Shown in pieces: positions 1-8,911 of a DNA stretch of 64,000 nucleotides. Numbering within the stretch: the stretch's first letter is position 1; each line of letters starts with the position of its first letter. The stretch lies in NCBI GenBank assembly GCA_963745865.1, contig CAVUYZ010000004.1, forward strand, positions 248,001 through 312,000. Direction: 5' to 3'. The notes under the pieces are model-generated. The model was not told the DNA's origin. It ran no database searches and saw only the letters and a list, made by a program, of their open reading frames with translations. The position numbers and the translations under genes are program-made. Source of the DNA: JAHEDH01 sp963745865. GTDB taxonomy: Bacteria > Actinomycetota > Acidimicrobiia > Spongiisociales > ZC4RG35.

Positions 1-11
1 GGTCGGCTGAC

Positions 12-683
12 ATGCCGGACCCGGTCCTCGCCCTCGACTCGGTCGTCAAGGACTATGCCGGGCCACCGCCGGTTCGAGCGATCGACGACGTCAGTCTGGT
101 GATCGAGCCCGGTGAGCTCCTGGCGGTCGTCGGTCCCAGCGGCTCGGGCAAGTCAACCCTCCTCCATCTGATGGGAGCCCTCGATACACCGACGTCAGGG
201 AGCGTCGTCATCGAAGGCAGCGATGTGTCTGGCCTCAACGACAAGGATCTGTCGGGGCTGCGAGCGCACCGACTTGGGTTCGTGTTCCAGGAGTTCTTCC
301 TCATCGACGGAGTGTCAGCCCAGGAGAATGTCGCGCAGGGCCTGCTCTATCGCGGGGTTGCCGCCGACGAGCGCCTGCGGCGCGCCGGCGAGACGCTGGC
401 ACGCGTTGGGTTGGGGCATCGGATGGGTCACCTTCCCAGCCAGCTGTCCGGAGGGGAGCGTCAGAGGGTCGCCATCGCCAGGGCGCTCATCGGAGATCCC
501 GCCGTGGTGTTCGCCGATGAGCCGACCGGCAATCTCGATTCGGTGACATCGCGGGAGATCATCGATCTGCTCCTCGAGTTGAACCGCGGTGGCTCGACGA
601 TCGTCGTGATCACTCACGACGCCGAGCTTGCGGTGCATTTCCCCCGACAGGTCAGGCTTCGCGACGGTCGGGTCGAGCCGTGA
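12..683 (+). CDS. ABC exporter ATP-binding protein, MacB/LolD type
   Basis: Cytoplasmic ATPase subunit that powers the FtsX-like permease encoded next. In order: Walker A GPSGSGKST (residues 41-49), Q-loop FVFQEFF (about 90), signature LSGGERQRVAIARAL (145-159), Walker B AVVFADEPTGNLDS (164-177) and H-loop VITHD near 199. The 223 aa length is normal for this subfamily. The stop codon overlaps the GTG start of the permease (GTGA), so translation is coupled. The substrate cannot be read from sequence; relatives export antibiotics, peptides or lipoproteins. No adaptor (MacA) gene is visible, but the upstream side is cut by the window edge. Confidence 0.93.
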   Translation: MPDPVLALDSVVKDYAGPPPVRAIDDVSLVIEPGELLAVVGPSGSGKSTLLHLMGALDTPTSGSVVIEGSDVSGLNDKDLSGLRAHRLGFVFQEFFLIDGVSAQENVAQGLLYRGVAADERLRRAGETLARVGLGHRMGHLPSQLSGGERQRVAIARALIGDPAVVFADEPTGNLDSVTSREIIDLLLELNRGGSTIVVITHDAELAVHFPRQVRLRDGRVEP

Positions 684-1866
684 ACCGCTCGAAGCTGAGG
701 TTCGCAGACACGGTGCGCCTCGCCTGGCTCGGTCTCCGGGCCCGTGCCGGGAGGACGGTCCTCACCTCGCTCGGGATTGCGATCGGAATTGCATCTGTGG
801 TGGCCGTGATCGGGATCTCGGCGTCTGGGAGAGCCGACCTGCTCGCCACGCTCGACCAGCTCGGGACAAATCTCGTCAGGGTGTCCGCCGGTCGTGGGAT
901 CCTGGGCGGCGCCCCGGAGCTACCCGACGACGCCCCCGTCATGGCCGCCAGGATCGGGCCCGTTCAGGCGGTGTCCGCAACTGCCCGGCTCGATGCCACG
1001 TTCGCAGAAGCGATCTCATCCCGGAATTCGAGACGGGCGGCCTGTCGGTCGTGGCCGTCGGCCCTGAGCTCTTGGATGTCCTCGGCGGCACGATCCTGGC
1101 CGGACGTTTTCTCGATGCGGGGTCGTCGGCGCTCCCGGTAACGGTGCTCGGACGGGTCGCGGCCGAGCGGCTGGGGGTGGGATCGCTCGAGCGAGAACAA
1201 CTGGTCGTGATCGGGGGGCGGCTCTTCACGGTCGTCGGCATCCTCGACGACCTCACCCTCCATCCCGACCTCGAGCGGTCGGCGCTCATCGGGTTCGATG
1301 TGGCCGATGCCATGCTGGGAGGAGCCACACTGTCGACTCTGTACCTGAGAATCGATCCCGCCTCTGTCGATGACGTCGTCGAGGTCATCCCGACGAGCGT
1401 CAACCCCCAGAATCCCGATCGCGTCGAGATCACCAGACCGTCCGATGCGCTCGCGGCGAGGGAGGCGGCAGATGCGGCCCTGACCCAACTGTTGATCGGT
1501 CTCGGCTCGGTGGCGTTGATCGTGGGTGGCGTTGCGATCGCCAACATCATGGTGATGTCCGTCATGGAGCGTCGGATGGAAATCGGCGTCCGCAGGTCAC
1601 TGGGGGCGACCCGGGGGCACATCAGGCGCCAGTTCCTCTTCGAAGCGATCATGCTCGCCGCCTGTGGTGGCATCGTCGGCGTGGTGCTCGGTGCCGCCGT
1701 CACGTGGGGGCTCACGGTTGCTCGCGGGCTCACCCTCGACGTCCCGCTCGAAGCACTGGGCGGAGCGCTGGCGGTCGCACTTGCGATCGGAGCCATCGCC
1801 GGTCTCTACCCGGCGGCCCGGGCGGCGGCGATTCCGCCGTCCCAGGCCGTTCGGGGAAGTCGGTGA
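680..1866 (+). CDS. MacB-like ABC exporter permease (frameshifted in this sequence)
   Basis: Membrane subunit of the exporter begun by the preceding ATPase. It has an N-terminal transmembrane helix (TVLTSLGIAIGIASVVAVIG, residues 26-45), a MacB periplasmic core domain, and a C-terminal FtsX block of three helices starting at LIGLGSVALIVGGVAIANIM followed by the family motif SVMERRMEIGVRRSLGA. Reading frame changes near base 1000: residues LDAT in one frame continue as VRRSDLIPEFETGG in another, and one extra G (GCCACGGTTCGC) would restore the family alignment. Start is GTG 680, overlapping the upstream stop. Most likely a sequence error rather than a dead gene, since both halves are fully conserved. 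Confidence 0.85.
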
Positions 1867-1870
1867 GCGC

Positions 1871-3238
1871 TCAGACCCCGGCCGGTTCGGGAGCCTCCTC
1901 GTCTTCCTGTTCCTCGCCCGGGGCGGAGCCCTGCTCGGTGTTCGAGCCGCTGCGCCTCCTCACCCAGCGGACGATCAACCAGATCACGGGGACGAGCCAG
2001 AGGAAGGGGACGATCGCCCCGGCTGCCAGCACCACGGCACCGGCGATGAACACGAGAAGGCTCCACGATGCCTCCAGTCCGTCGGCGAAGCCGGGCAGGC
2101 CGGACGGTTCGGCGCCGACGATGATCGCCGTCGCGGTGTCGGCGACTCCTCGACCCTCGAGCGGCTCCCCGGCCTCATCGAGCGGGATGGCGGCGACCCT
2201 GGTCTGGAGCCGGACCGTCTCCTCCACGTCGAAGGCGAGGAAGTAGACCAGCGACTCCCCAGGCTCCAGCGGCCCCTCGGTCTGACCAAAGACCAGCGTG
2301 AGGTCCGAGAGATCGATCCCGAGCACGGGATCGGTGAGCGTCAGGTCGGTCAGCGGGACGTCGCCGACGTTGGTGATCTCGAAGCACACCGTCACCGGGT
2401 CGCCCTGCTCGACCTCCAGTGTCGAGTTTCCTGGGCAGGACAATCCGGCGTCGGCCACGCCGGGATAGCTGGTGACGTCCACCGAGATGGCCGGACGCAC
2501 GATGGCTTCGGTGATCGTCACCGTGATGGTGGCGAGGTCGACCTGGTCCTGGATCGTCCGGAGCTGGCCGCGCAGCGTCTCGAGGTTGGTTTCTCGCTGG
2601 AGCAGCTGGTTCTCGAGCGCAGCGATATCCTCGATTGCGGTGGCAGTCTCGAGGAGGCTCCGGAGTCGCTCGACGCTCACCTCGGCAGTGTTGATCCGGC
2701 TCTGGAGATCGACCACGCGTTCGGTCACGTCGTCGGCGGTGACCCGTTGATCCCGGATCGTCCCGAGGGATCCCAGCCGGTCGAGGGCCTCGCCGAAGTC
2801 CTCCGGCAGCACCCTGAACACAAGGGTGGTCCGCGGCTCGACCCCACCGGTCGTCTCCTGACCGAACAGGAGCCCACCGAGCGACGAGACGATCTGGCTC
2901 GCCTCGCGGGATGCCGCGGAGACGTCGTTCACGGCAATGGTGAGGTAGGCGGTGTAGATGATGTCCCGACCGGTTGTGATCTCACCCTCGGTTGTGATCA
3001 GGGGACCGCTTCCGAGCCCTTGATCTTCATCGAAGCCCGACGCCGCACCGTCGTTGGTCGCCTCTTCGGCTGTGTCGCCGCCCTCGGTCGCAGCCGGGGC
3101 GCCCATGTCGGCTTCGCCCGTGAGATCCCGGGCGGCGTCCGGGGCCTCGGAGCTGTCGTCTCCGGCCGTGCATGCGACGAGAACGAGTGCCAACGCGAGG
3201 AGGATCGCCACGGTCCTCGTGATTCGACGGGTGCTCAT
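1871..3238 (-). CDS. DUF4349 lipoprotein
   Basis: Secreted lipoprotein: signal peptide with lipobox LVLVAC (Cys about 22), acidic Ser/Ala-rich linker, then a DUF4349 domain beginning DIIYTAYLTIAVNDV, with a predicted coiled coil (LENQLLQRETNLETLRGQL), a repeat-like CARDB/DUF11-type segment (ITNVGDVPLTDLTLTDPVLG) and a C-terminal membrane helix followed by RWVRRR and an acidic tail. The start ATG 3238 is chosen because GAAGGAGCAC precedes it and it places the signal peptide at the N terminus. It lies convergent to and 5 bases from the exporter operon. DUF4349 proteins are of unknown function; a surface role is inferred. The insertion of a CARDB-like segment makes it longer (455 aa) than typical members (about 300 aa). 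Confidence 0.8.
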   Translation of the reverse strand: MSTRRITRTVAILLALALVLVACTAGDDSSEAPDAARDLTGEADMGAPAATEGGDTAEEATNDGAASGFDEDQGLGSGPLITTEGEITTGRDIIYTAYLTIAVNDVSAASREASQIVSSLGGLLFGQETTGGVEPRTTLVFRVLPEDFGEALDRLGSLGTIRDQRVTADDVTERVVDLQSRINTAEVSVERLRSLLETATAIEDIAALENQLLQRETNLETLRGQLRTIQDQVDLATITVTITEAIVRPAISVDVTSYPGVADAGLSCPGNSTLEVEQGDPVTVCFEITNVGDVPLTDLTLTDPVLGIDLSDLTLVFGQTEGPLEPGESLVYFLAFDVEETVRLQTRVAAIPLDEAGEPLEGRGVADTATAIIVGAEPSGLPGFADGLEASWSLLVFIAGAVVLAAGAIVPFLWLVPVIWLIVRWVRRRSGSNTEQGSAPGEEQEDEEAPEPAGV

Positions 3239-3334
3239 GTGTGCTCCTTCGGTCCCACATGCGACGCTCGGCCCCGACATTTGGTTCCCGCGACCGGGAT
3301 AGGAGCCGGTACGCCTGGGCGACTCGCCGGTGGG

Positions 3335-4724
3335 TCAGACCTCCTCGAACCTCGCCTGGAAGAACCGAAGGTCGTCGGGCTCGTAGGTGAACCGCAGACC
3401 GCGGATCCCCAGCCGATCATCGAAGACCGCCCCGACCGACTCGGCGACCACATCCATGTGGGCCTGGGTGTACACGCGACGGGGGAGCGTCAAGCGCACC
3501 AGTTCGAGCTTCGGGTGTCGGTTCTTACCGGTCTCGTGGTCGCGACCCGCCGAAACGGTTCCTCGCTCCATCCCGCGGACGGCAGAGTCTCGATAGATGG
3601 CGGCGGTGAGTGCTTGGGCCGGGAACAGCTCTCGGTCGAGGTGAGGGAAGAGCGGCCGCAGCATCGATGAAGACTCCGTGACCGCCGATCGGTAGGACGA
3701 TGGGCACGCCCATCTTGAGGATTCGATTTCCCAGATACTCCACCTGACCGATGCGAGCGCGGACATGGTCGTCGGTCGAGACCATCTCGCGAATACCCGC
3801 TGCCAACGCCTCCATGTCCCGACCCGACATGCCCCCATAGGTGTGCAGGCCCTCGAACGCAACCAACATGGCCCGAGCCCGCCTGGCGAGCTCAGGGTCA
3901 CGGAGCGCGAGGAACCCGCCGATGTTGACGAGGTTGTCCTTCTTGGAGGAGACGGTTGCCCCATCCGACAGGTCGCAGATCATCTTCAGGATCTCGGCGA
4001 TGCTCCAGTCCTCGAATCCGGCTTCTCGCTCCTTGATGAAGTGGGCGTTTTCGATTGCCCGGGTGGCGTCGAGCATCACCAGGATCCCGTTCTGGCGGCA
4101 CAGCTCGTGGGTGTCCCGCAGGTTCTGCATCGAGATCGGCTGACCACCCGCCATGTTCACGTTGGTCTCGACGGAGATGTAGGGGATTCGATCGGCGCCG
4201 ACCTCGTCGATCAAGGCGCTGAGCTTGTCGAGGTCGATGTTCCCTTTGAACGGATGGGTGCTCTCGGGCTGGTGGGCCTCGTCGATGATGACGTCTGCGA
4301 ATCGTCCACCGGCATACTCCTGATGGAACCGCGTCGTCGTGAAGTACATGTTGCCGGGGATGACATCGCCGGGCTCGATGAGGATCTGGCTGAGGATGTG
4401 CTCGGCGCCTCGGCCCTGATGGGTTGGGATCAGCTCTTCGTAGCCGTACACATCGTGGACTGCGTCGACGAGACGGTAGAAGCTGCGAGATCCCGCATAG
4501 GCCTCGTCGCCTTCCATCATGGCGGCCCACTGACCGTCTGACATGGCCGATGTGCCCGAGTCCGTCAGGAGATCGATGTAGACGTCGTCGGATCGAAGGA
4601 GGAAGGTGTTGAAGCCTGCCGCGAGGATGGCGGCTTCACGCTCCGCACTGCTTGGGAGCCGGATCGGCTCGACCATCTTGATCTTGAATGGCTCTGCCCA
4701 ACTGCGTGCCCGGTCCTGCTCCAT
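3335..4724 (-). CDS. tpl: Tyrosine phenol-lyase (frameshifted near 3655)
   Basis: PLP beta-eliminating lyase: L-tyrosine + water to phenol, pyruvate and ammonia. The family is shared with tryptophanase, but the substrate-reading segment is RGMERGTVSAGRD, carrying the Arg of the tyrosine phenol-lyase motif SMERG, where tryptophanases have AVEIG. Other landmarks: SGTSAMSDGQW, PTHQGRGAEH, NMYFTTTRFHQE, the PLP lysine in SSKKDNLVNIGG, and C-terminal GLRFTYEPDDLRFFQARFEEV. Reading frame breaks after GGHGVFIDAA; removing one base from the GCGGCCGC run at 3653-3660 gives IDAAALFPHLDRELFPAQ, aligning without gaps. Start ATG 4724 has a strong AGGAGA upstream. About 462 aa, as usual for the family. No dedicated tyrosine transporter or TyrR-like regulator lies beside it. 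Confidence 0.85.
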
Positions 4725-4818
4725 GTCGTCTTCTCCTCGGTGATTCGGCGATCGAACGTTCGTTTCACCACTGTGACATCCGCCGCGACCTCCCTCACAG
4801 AGCCACAAGTCCACTTGC

Positions 4819-4936
4819 AACCCAGGGTTCCCAGCACGGTATGTCTGCTTTCCGGCCCGCGGAATGGGGCAGGGTGTGCGTGGTGGTGCGAACCGGGGGC
4901 CCGCAGCACGACATGTCGTCACACGAACCCTGGGTT
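4819..4936. repeat. Inverted repeat pair in the tpl upstream region
   Basis: AACCCAGGGTTC at 4819-4830 and GAACCCTGGGTT at 4925-4936 are perfect inverted copies, each itself nearly palindromic, 94 bases apart in the 220-base gap between tpl and the methyltransferase gene. They could be paired operators for a dimeric regulator of tpl or arms of a long hairpin; no function is shown. Confidence 0.5.
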
Positions 4937-4946
4937 GGAGATGGGG

Positions 4947-6104
4947 TCAGGTGCGGGTGAAGCGGGCGACGGTTTCGATGTGGGGGGTCTGGGGGAACAT
5001 GTCGAGCGGTTGGACCCAGTCCAACCTGTAGCCGCCGGCAACCAGTTCGGCGGCGTCCCTGGCAAAGCTCGCCGGGTCGCAGGACACCGATGCGATCGTC
5101 CCGGGTCGGAGCCGGATCAGGCTCTCGGTCACATCAGGGCCCAGTCCCGATCTCGGAGGATCGACGATGACGACGTCCCAGTCGGCAGGGAGCTCGCGGA
5201 GGGCGTCGGCGACATCGGCCTCGATGACCGACGCCTCCGAGTTCACCAGCAGATCCTCGAGTGCCAGCTCATCGGACTCGATCGCAGTCGCTTCCTCACC
5301 GGCCGAGGCAACGAGCCGGGTGAAGAGACCTCCGCCGGCGTAGGCGTCGAGTACCCGGTCGTCGGAGTCCACGGATGCAGCATCCCGGACCAGATCGACC
5401 AGCACCTCGGCTCCCGCCGTGTTGACCTGGAAGAACGCGGTCCCGGTGATCTGGAAGATCTCGCCCGCCACCTCCTCGTGGAACACGATGTCGTCGCCAC
5501 CGAACGGGACGCCCCAGTCGTCGGTCGAGGCCGGGAGCTCACCGTCGAGAACCACGACGGTCTCGGCCGTGTTCGATCCGGTCCGAATCGTCAAGCGCTC
5601 GACGCCTGACAGGTCGCCGAGTCGGTGAAACAGATCGACCAGGTCGTGCTCGGCGATGAGGCACACGTCGATCGGGACCAGGTCATGGGACCCGGCCGCA
5701 TACAGCGCCGGACGTCCCCGGTCGACCTGCAGATCAAGCCGATTGCGGTAGTTGTACGCGGCATCCGCGGCGATGATGTCGCGGACCTCGACTGCATCGA
5801 TGCCGCCGAGATGACGGAGCTGGCCAGCAACGGTTGCCGTCTTCCATCGGAGCTGGGCCTCGTAGGAGGCGTGCTGCCAGGTGCACCCGCCGCATCTGTC
5901 GAAGAAGCGGCATGGGGGATCGACCCGATCGGGAGATGGCTCGATGATCTCGTCGATCTCTGCGCGTTCGAATCGTTTCTTGACGGTGACGATCCGGGCC
6001 TCGACCACGTCTCCGGGGATACCGCCCGGCACGAAGACCGCCTTCCCCTCGCGACGGGCGATCCCGTCGCCTCCATTCGCCATCGCATCGATCGTCAGCT
6101 GCAT
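4947..6104 (-). CDS. RNA 5-methyluridine methyltransferase, TrmA/RumA family
   Basis: SAM-dependent uracil-C5 methyltransferase for rRNA or tRNA. It begins with a TRAM-type RNA-binding domain (MQLTIDAMANGGDGIARREG to about residue 55), then iron-sulfur cysteines in PCRFFDRCGGCTWQH, SAM motif LDAYAGGGLFTRL, DPPRSGLGPD, and the nucleophile motif SCDPASFARD near the C terminus. 385 aa is slightly shorter than RlmD (about 430). The start ATG 6104 is favoured because TAACGT lies 7 bases upstream and homology starts there; longer open frame upstream is not conserved-looking. Which RNA position is modified (23S U747/U1939 or tRNA U54) cannot be told. Confidence 0.88.
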   Translation of the reverse strand: MQLTIDAMANGGDGIARREGKAVFVPGGIPGDVVEARIVTVKKRFERAEIDEIIEPSPDRVDPPCRFFDRCGGCTWQHASYEAQLRWKTATVAGQLRHLGGIDAVEVRDIIAADAAYNYRNRLDLQVDRGRPALYAAGSHDLVPIDVCLIAEHDLVDLFHRLGDLSGVERLTIRTGSNTAETVVVLDGELPASTDDWGVPFGGDDIVFHEEVAGEIFQITGTAFFQVNTAGAEVLVDLVRDAASVDSDDRVLDAYAGGGLFTRLVASAGEEATAIESDELALEDLLVNSEASVIEADVADALRELPADWDVVIVDPPRSGLGPDVTESLIRLRPGTIASVSCDPASFARDAAELVAGGYRLDWVQPLDMFPQTPHIETVARFTRT

Positions 6105-6111
6105 GGGGCAG

Positions 6112-6117
6112 ACGTTA
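6112..6117 (-). promoter_or_regulatory. Putative -10 hexamer, leaderless start of the RNA methyltransferase gene
   Basis: TAACGT on the minus strand, 7 bases before ATG 6104, with no Shine-Dalgarno between. Confidence 0.5.
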
Positions 6118-6252
6118 GGGGGCCGGGGCGGATGCCGAGATTCGCCACAGCCGGCCCGGTCTCGTCGATGGGATGACATCGCATCGTGACTCGGTGCATG
6201 GACTTGCCACGGGGGACCGCTCTCCCGACATCGACACGAGGTGATGAACGAC

Positions 6253-8229
6253 ATGAGGAACGACATCTCCCGGGGCCTCGCGCTCCTGGTGGCCCTCGCA
6301 CTGGTGGTCGCCGCCTGCTCGTCAGAGGCGACCGAAGATCCGACGACCACCGCACCGCCATCCGACGACACCGGCCAGAGCGAAACGACCGAGGGGGGCG
6401 CGTCATCCGACGCCGGAGCCTCTGACACCGACTTCGATCTCCGGATCGCCATCTTCGAAGATCTCACGACCGACAACTATTGGGCCTACCTGGATCCAGA
6501 GAACTCGGTGTGGAACGCGTACGTGTTCGGGAACCAGGCGCCGACGCTGTTCCAGTATGCCTCTCCGACTCTGCAGCTCGTTCCGCTCGTGGCAGAGGGT
6601 CTTCCGTCCGAGCCCGTGGAGGGCAGCGACGGCTGGGTCGTGACGCAGACCATGAAAGCCGGACTGGTTTGGTCCGACGGCGAGCCGGTGACCGCAGACG
6701 ACATCGTCTTCACATTCGAGACAGTCCGTGATCTGCAACTCGGTGGGCAATGGCTCTCGAGCTATCCGTTGGCATTCCCCGACGACCCAGCCACCGAGGA
6801 AGATGAAGCTCGGCCGGGCCTGACATCGGTCACAGCTCTCGACGACTCGACGATCGAACTCGTCTTCAATGAGACGCCAGGTCTCTCGCTGTGGCAATTC
6901 GGCGTCGGGTTGGCGCCAATCCTCCCACGGCACCACTGGCAAGACGCGGTCGCTTCTTCATCATCGGCTGAGGATCTCTATGCCGCCTCGGGCGCGGGAG
7001 CACCGGGGATGTGGGCCTACGACTTCACCGAGCGCGAGCCTGGCGCGTTCGCCCGTAACACCGCCAACGGCAATTATCCGCTGGCCGGAGCGACGACCCG
7101 GATCTACGACGACGGGACCTACGAGCTGACCGCAGACGGGATCGACGAACAGTTCTATGGCGACGGAAGCGGCGCCGTCGAGTACGAATACACGGAAGGT
7201 CCGTTTGCCCAGGAAGTCACCTACTCGATCTACACGGACCAGAACGCCGCGGTCCTGGCGCTCACCAGCGGCGAGGTGGACTTCCTTCTCAACTCGCTGG
7301 GCCTCCAGCGCGGCCTCCAGCAACTGGTGCTCGCCGAGCCGTCCCTCGACATCATCGTGAACCCGGCAAACTCCTATCGCTATCTGGCCTTCAACACCCG
7401 AAAGTTCCCGATGTCGGAGACGTCATTCCGACAGGCGGTCGCGTGCATGATCGACAAGGAATTCATGGCGAACAGCGTCCTTCAGGGATCGGCGATCCCG
7501 GCATGGAGCCAGGTCCCTGAGGCCAACACGTTCTGGTACAACGCCGAGGCGCCGCGACTGTGCGAGGGGCTCGACCAGGAGGAGAGGCTGGCCGAGGCGA
7601 CGCGACTGCTGGAGGAGGGCGGGTTCACCTGGGACACCAAGCCCGAGTGGGACCCAGACAACCTCGATGCCCGCCCCAAGGGTGACGGGCTGCGGGGACC
7701 CGATGGAACGATCGTCCCCGAGCTGGAACTGCTGGCGCCAGGTCCCGGATACGATCCATTGCGAGCCACGTACTCCTTGTTCATCGAGGATTGGGCATCC
7801 GACCTCGGGGTTCCGCTGACGGCAGAGCCGACCGGATTCAACGTGATCGTCGATGCGATCACGGATCGGAGCGCACCGTTCGACATGTACATCCTGGGAT
7901 GGTCACTGACGCCGTTCCCGGATCACATCGTCGACTTCTTCGCCTCGTCGAACGACTCCACACTCGGCGGCAACAACTACCCGGGGTACGCCAACCCGGA
8001 CTTCGATGCGCTGGCCAACCAGTTCCAGACGACCACGGATCTGGATCAGGCGAGAGAGACGATCAAGGAGATGGACGCGATCCTCGCCGAGGACGTTCCG
8101 TATGTGGTCCTGTTCACGGCGCCGATCCTCGAGCCGTACAGGAACTCGTTGATCTTCCCCTTCACCGACACGCTGAGCGGGCTCCAGAACCTCCAGGGAC
8201 TGCCGTCGTATGTGAGGCTCGCACAGTGA
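6253..8229 (+). CDS. ABC transporter substrate-binding lipoprotein, family 5 (oligopeptide type)
   Basis: Extracytoplasmic solute receptor of the OppA/DppA family (SBP_bac_5). Signal peptide with lipobox LVVAACS, Thr/Ser/Asp-rich linker, then a body with AEGLPSEPVEGSDGW, WSDGEPVTADDIVFTFE (the family hallmark) and a long C-terminal lobe with ASSNDSTLGGNNYPGYANPD. About 658 aa, long for the family but within range. GAGGTG nine bases upstream supports ATG 6253; GTG 6241 is an alternative. No permease or ATPase gene is adjacent, so it is an orphan receptor or its partners lie elsewhere. Ligand unknown; peptides, nickel or other small molecules are possible. Followed 10 bases later by the repeated non-coding element and a terminator. 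Confidence 0.9.
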   Translation: MRNDISRGLALLVALALVVAACSSEATEDPTTTAPPSDDTGQSETTEGGASSDAGASDTDFDLRIAIFEDLTTDNYWAYLDPENSVWNAYVFGNQAPTLFQYASPTLQLVPLVAEGLPSEPVEGSDGWVVTQTMKAGLVWSDGEPVTADDIVFTFETVRDLQLGGQWLSSYPLAFPDDPATEEDEARPGLTSVTALDDSTIELVFNETPGLSLWQFGVGLAPILPRHHWQDAVASSSSAEDLYAASGAGAPGMWAYDFTEREPGAFARNTANGNYPLAGATTRIYDDGTYELTADGIDEQFYGDGSGAVEYEYTEGPFAQEVTYSIYTDQNAAVLALTSGEVDFLLNSLGLQRGLQQLVLAEPSLDIIVNPANSYRYLAFNTRKFPMSETSFRQAVACMIDKEFMANSVLQGSAIPAWSQVPEANTFWYNAEAPRLCEGLDQEERLAEATRLLEEGGFTWDTKPEWDPDNLDARPKGDGLRGPDGTIVPELELLAPGPGYDPLRATYSLFIEDWASDLGVPLTAEPTGFNVIVDAITDRSAPFDMYILGWSLTPFPDHIVDFFASSNDSTLGGNNYPGYANPDFDALANQFQTTTDLDQARETIKEMDAILAEDVPYVVLFTAPILEPYRNSLIFPFTDTLSGLQNLQGLPSYVRLAQ

Positions 8230-8239
8230 GCGGGACAGA

Positions 8240-8311
8240 TTTCGGCTGACGGACGCGTCGGTCGAGAGGCCGCTTGGGTTTCACCAGGCTCGAGTGGTCC
8301 TCCACTACCGG
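8240..8311 (+). other. Repeated non-coding element, copy A (candidate structured RNA)
   Basis: 72 bases nearly identical in layout to 13594-13666. Shared blocks: TTTCGGCTGACGGA, CGTCGGTCGA, GGCCGC, GGGTTTCA, TGGTCCTCCAC and ACCGG. Stem 1 is CTGACG(8246-8251)/CGTCGG(8256-8261); stem 2 is CTTGGG(8273-8278)/CTCGAG(8289-8294) around loop TTTCACCAGG. In copy B stem 2 reads CCTGGG/CCCAGG: paired positions change together (T-A to C-G) and G-T pairs become Watson-Crick pairs. TCGG and CCGG at the ends may close a multiloop. Orientation is not certain; shown on + because a terminator follows. It sits in the 3' untranslated region of the binding-protein gene. Confidence 0.55.
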
Positions 8312-8343
8312 GGTGGGGACTCAGCGCAGGGTCCCCACCCCGG
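8308..8343 (+). terminator. Strong GC hairpin, terminator of the binding-protein transcript
   Basis: CCGGGGTGGGGAC pairs perfectly with GTCCCCACCCCGG (13 bp, 10-base loop), followed by CTCCTCTTT. It begins inside the last bases of the repeated element; copy B also has an 8 bp hairpin (GGGAGTCG/CGACTCCC, 13669-13701) in the same place, so the hairpin may be part of the element. Confidence 0.65.
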
Positions 8344-8683
8344 CTCCTCTTTCCGTACCGAGCGCTGACGCAGACGCCAGTGAGAAGACGCTGTGAGGCA
8401 CGTCTCGGGTGCGGGCGCTGGGCCCCAACGCATCGGTAGCCCCTATGACTGTCCGAGCCTCGATCGGCGAGGATGACCGACCGCAGGTGGCTCTTTCTCG
8501 CCCAGGAACCATCGAGCCGTTGTGTCACGACTCTTGGCTCAGCTAACCCGTTGAGAGGAATTGCGGCCATTGTCCAATAGCTCTCGGGCGTGTCTTCTCC
8601 GGCCCGCTCGTCGGTCGGTGCGTTGTGTCGAACCCGCTGCGCGGCTGCGGGTCAGTCTTATCGAGTGTCTCCGGCGACGGGAA
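8344..8683. other. 340-base stretch with no gene seen
   Basis: Lies between two convergent transcription units. Contains GAAGACGCTGTG at 8384-8395, resembling GAAGACGCGCTGTT at 13748-13761 beyond copy B of the repeated element, so the homology may extend further. A hairpin ACCCGC/GCGGGT (8632-8652) just beyond the ferredoxin stop may serve as its terminator. No convincing reading frame. Confidence 0.5.
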
Positions 8684-8911
8684 TCAGACCGAGGCTGTGT
8701 CCGAGCCCTCGTATTCGGTCTCCAGCACGATCGCGCGCGTCGGACAGGCGGCGGCCACTTCCCGCAGGACATCGTCATCGACCGTGCTTGGATCCAGCAG
8801 CTCCGGCTTGAGAAAGTCGCCGTGTCTCCACTGGAACGCCGTGGGAGCGAGGTTGATGCAGGTGCCGGCCCCGATACAGCGACGCCGATCGATGATGACT
8901 CTCACTGCCAT
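8684..8911 (-). CDS. 3Fe-4S type ferredoxin
   Basis: Small electron carrier of 75 aa. Three cluster cysteines are visible: CIGAGTC (12 and 18) and AACPTRAI (Cys about 60), the pattern of single-cluster 3Fe-4S ferredoxins that feed cytochromes P450 in actinobacteria; the second cysteine of a normal 4Fe-4S motif is an Ala (Gly-Ala-Gly). APTAFQW after the second Cys and a C-terminal acidic tail are typical. Its ATG overlaps the end of the upstream regulator by ten bases (ATGGCAGTGA), so it is translated from the same message. No P450 lies in the window; the redox partner is unknown. Confidence 0.88.
   Translation of the reverse strand: MAVRVIIDRRRCIGAGTCINLAPTAFQWRHGDFLKPELLDPSTVDDDVLREVAAACPTRAIVLETEYEGSDTASV

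Noticed and set aside
3653..3660. GCGGCCGC palindrome as a regulatory site
   Set aside because: It is inside tpl at the position of the indel and is readily explained by codon composition.
1664..3670. A 668-codon open frame on the + strand
   Set aside because: Lies antisense to the DUF4349 lipoprotein and part of tpl; composition and lack of motifs mark it as a high-GC shadow frame.
8046..8570. 174-codon minus-strand frame across the end of the binding-protein gene
   Set aside because: Overlaps a well-supported gene and the repeated element; no domain, start context or homology pattern.
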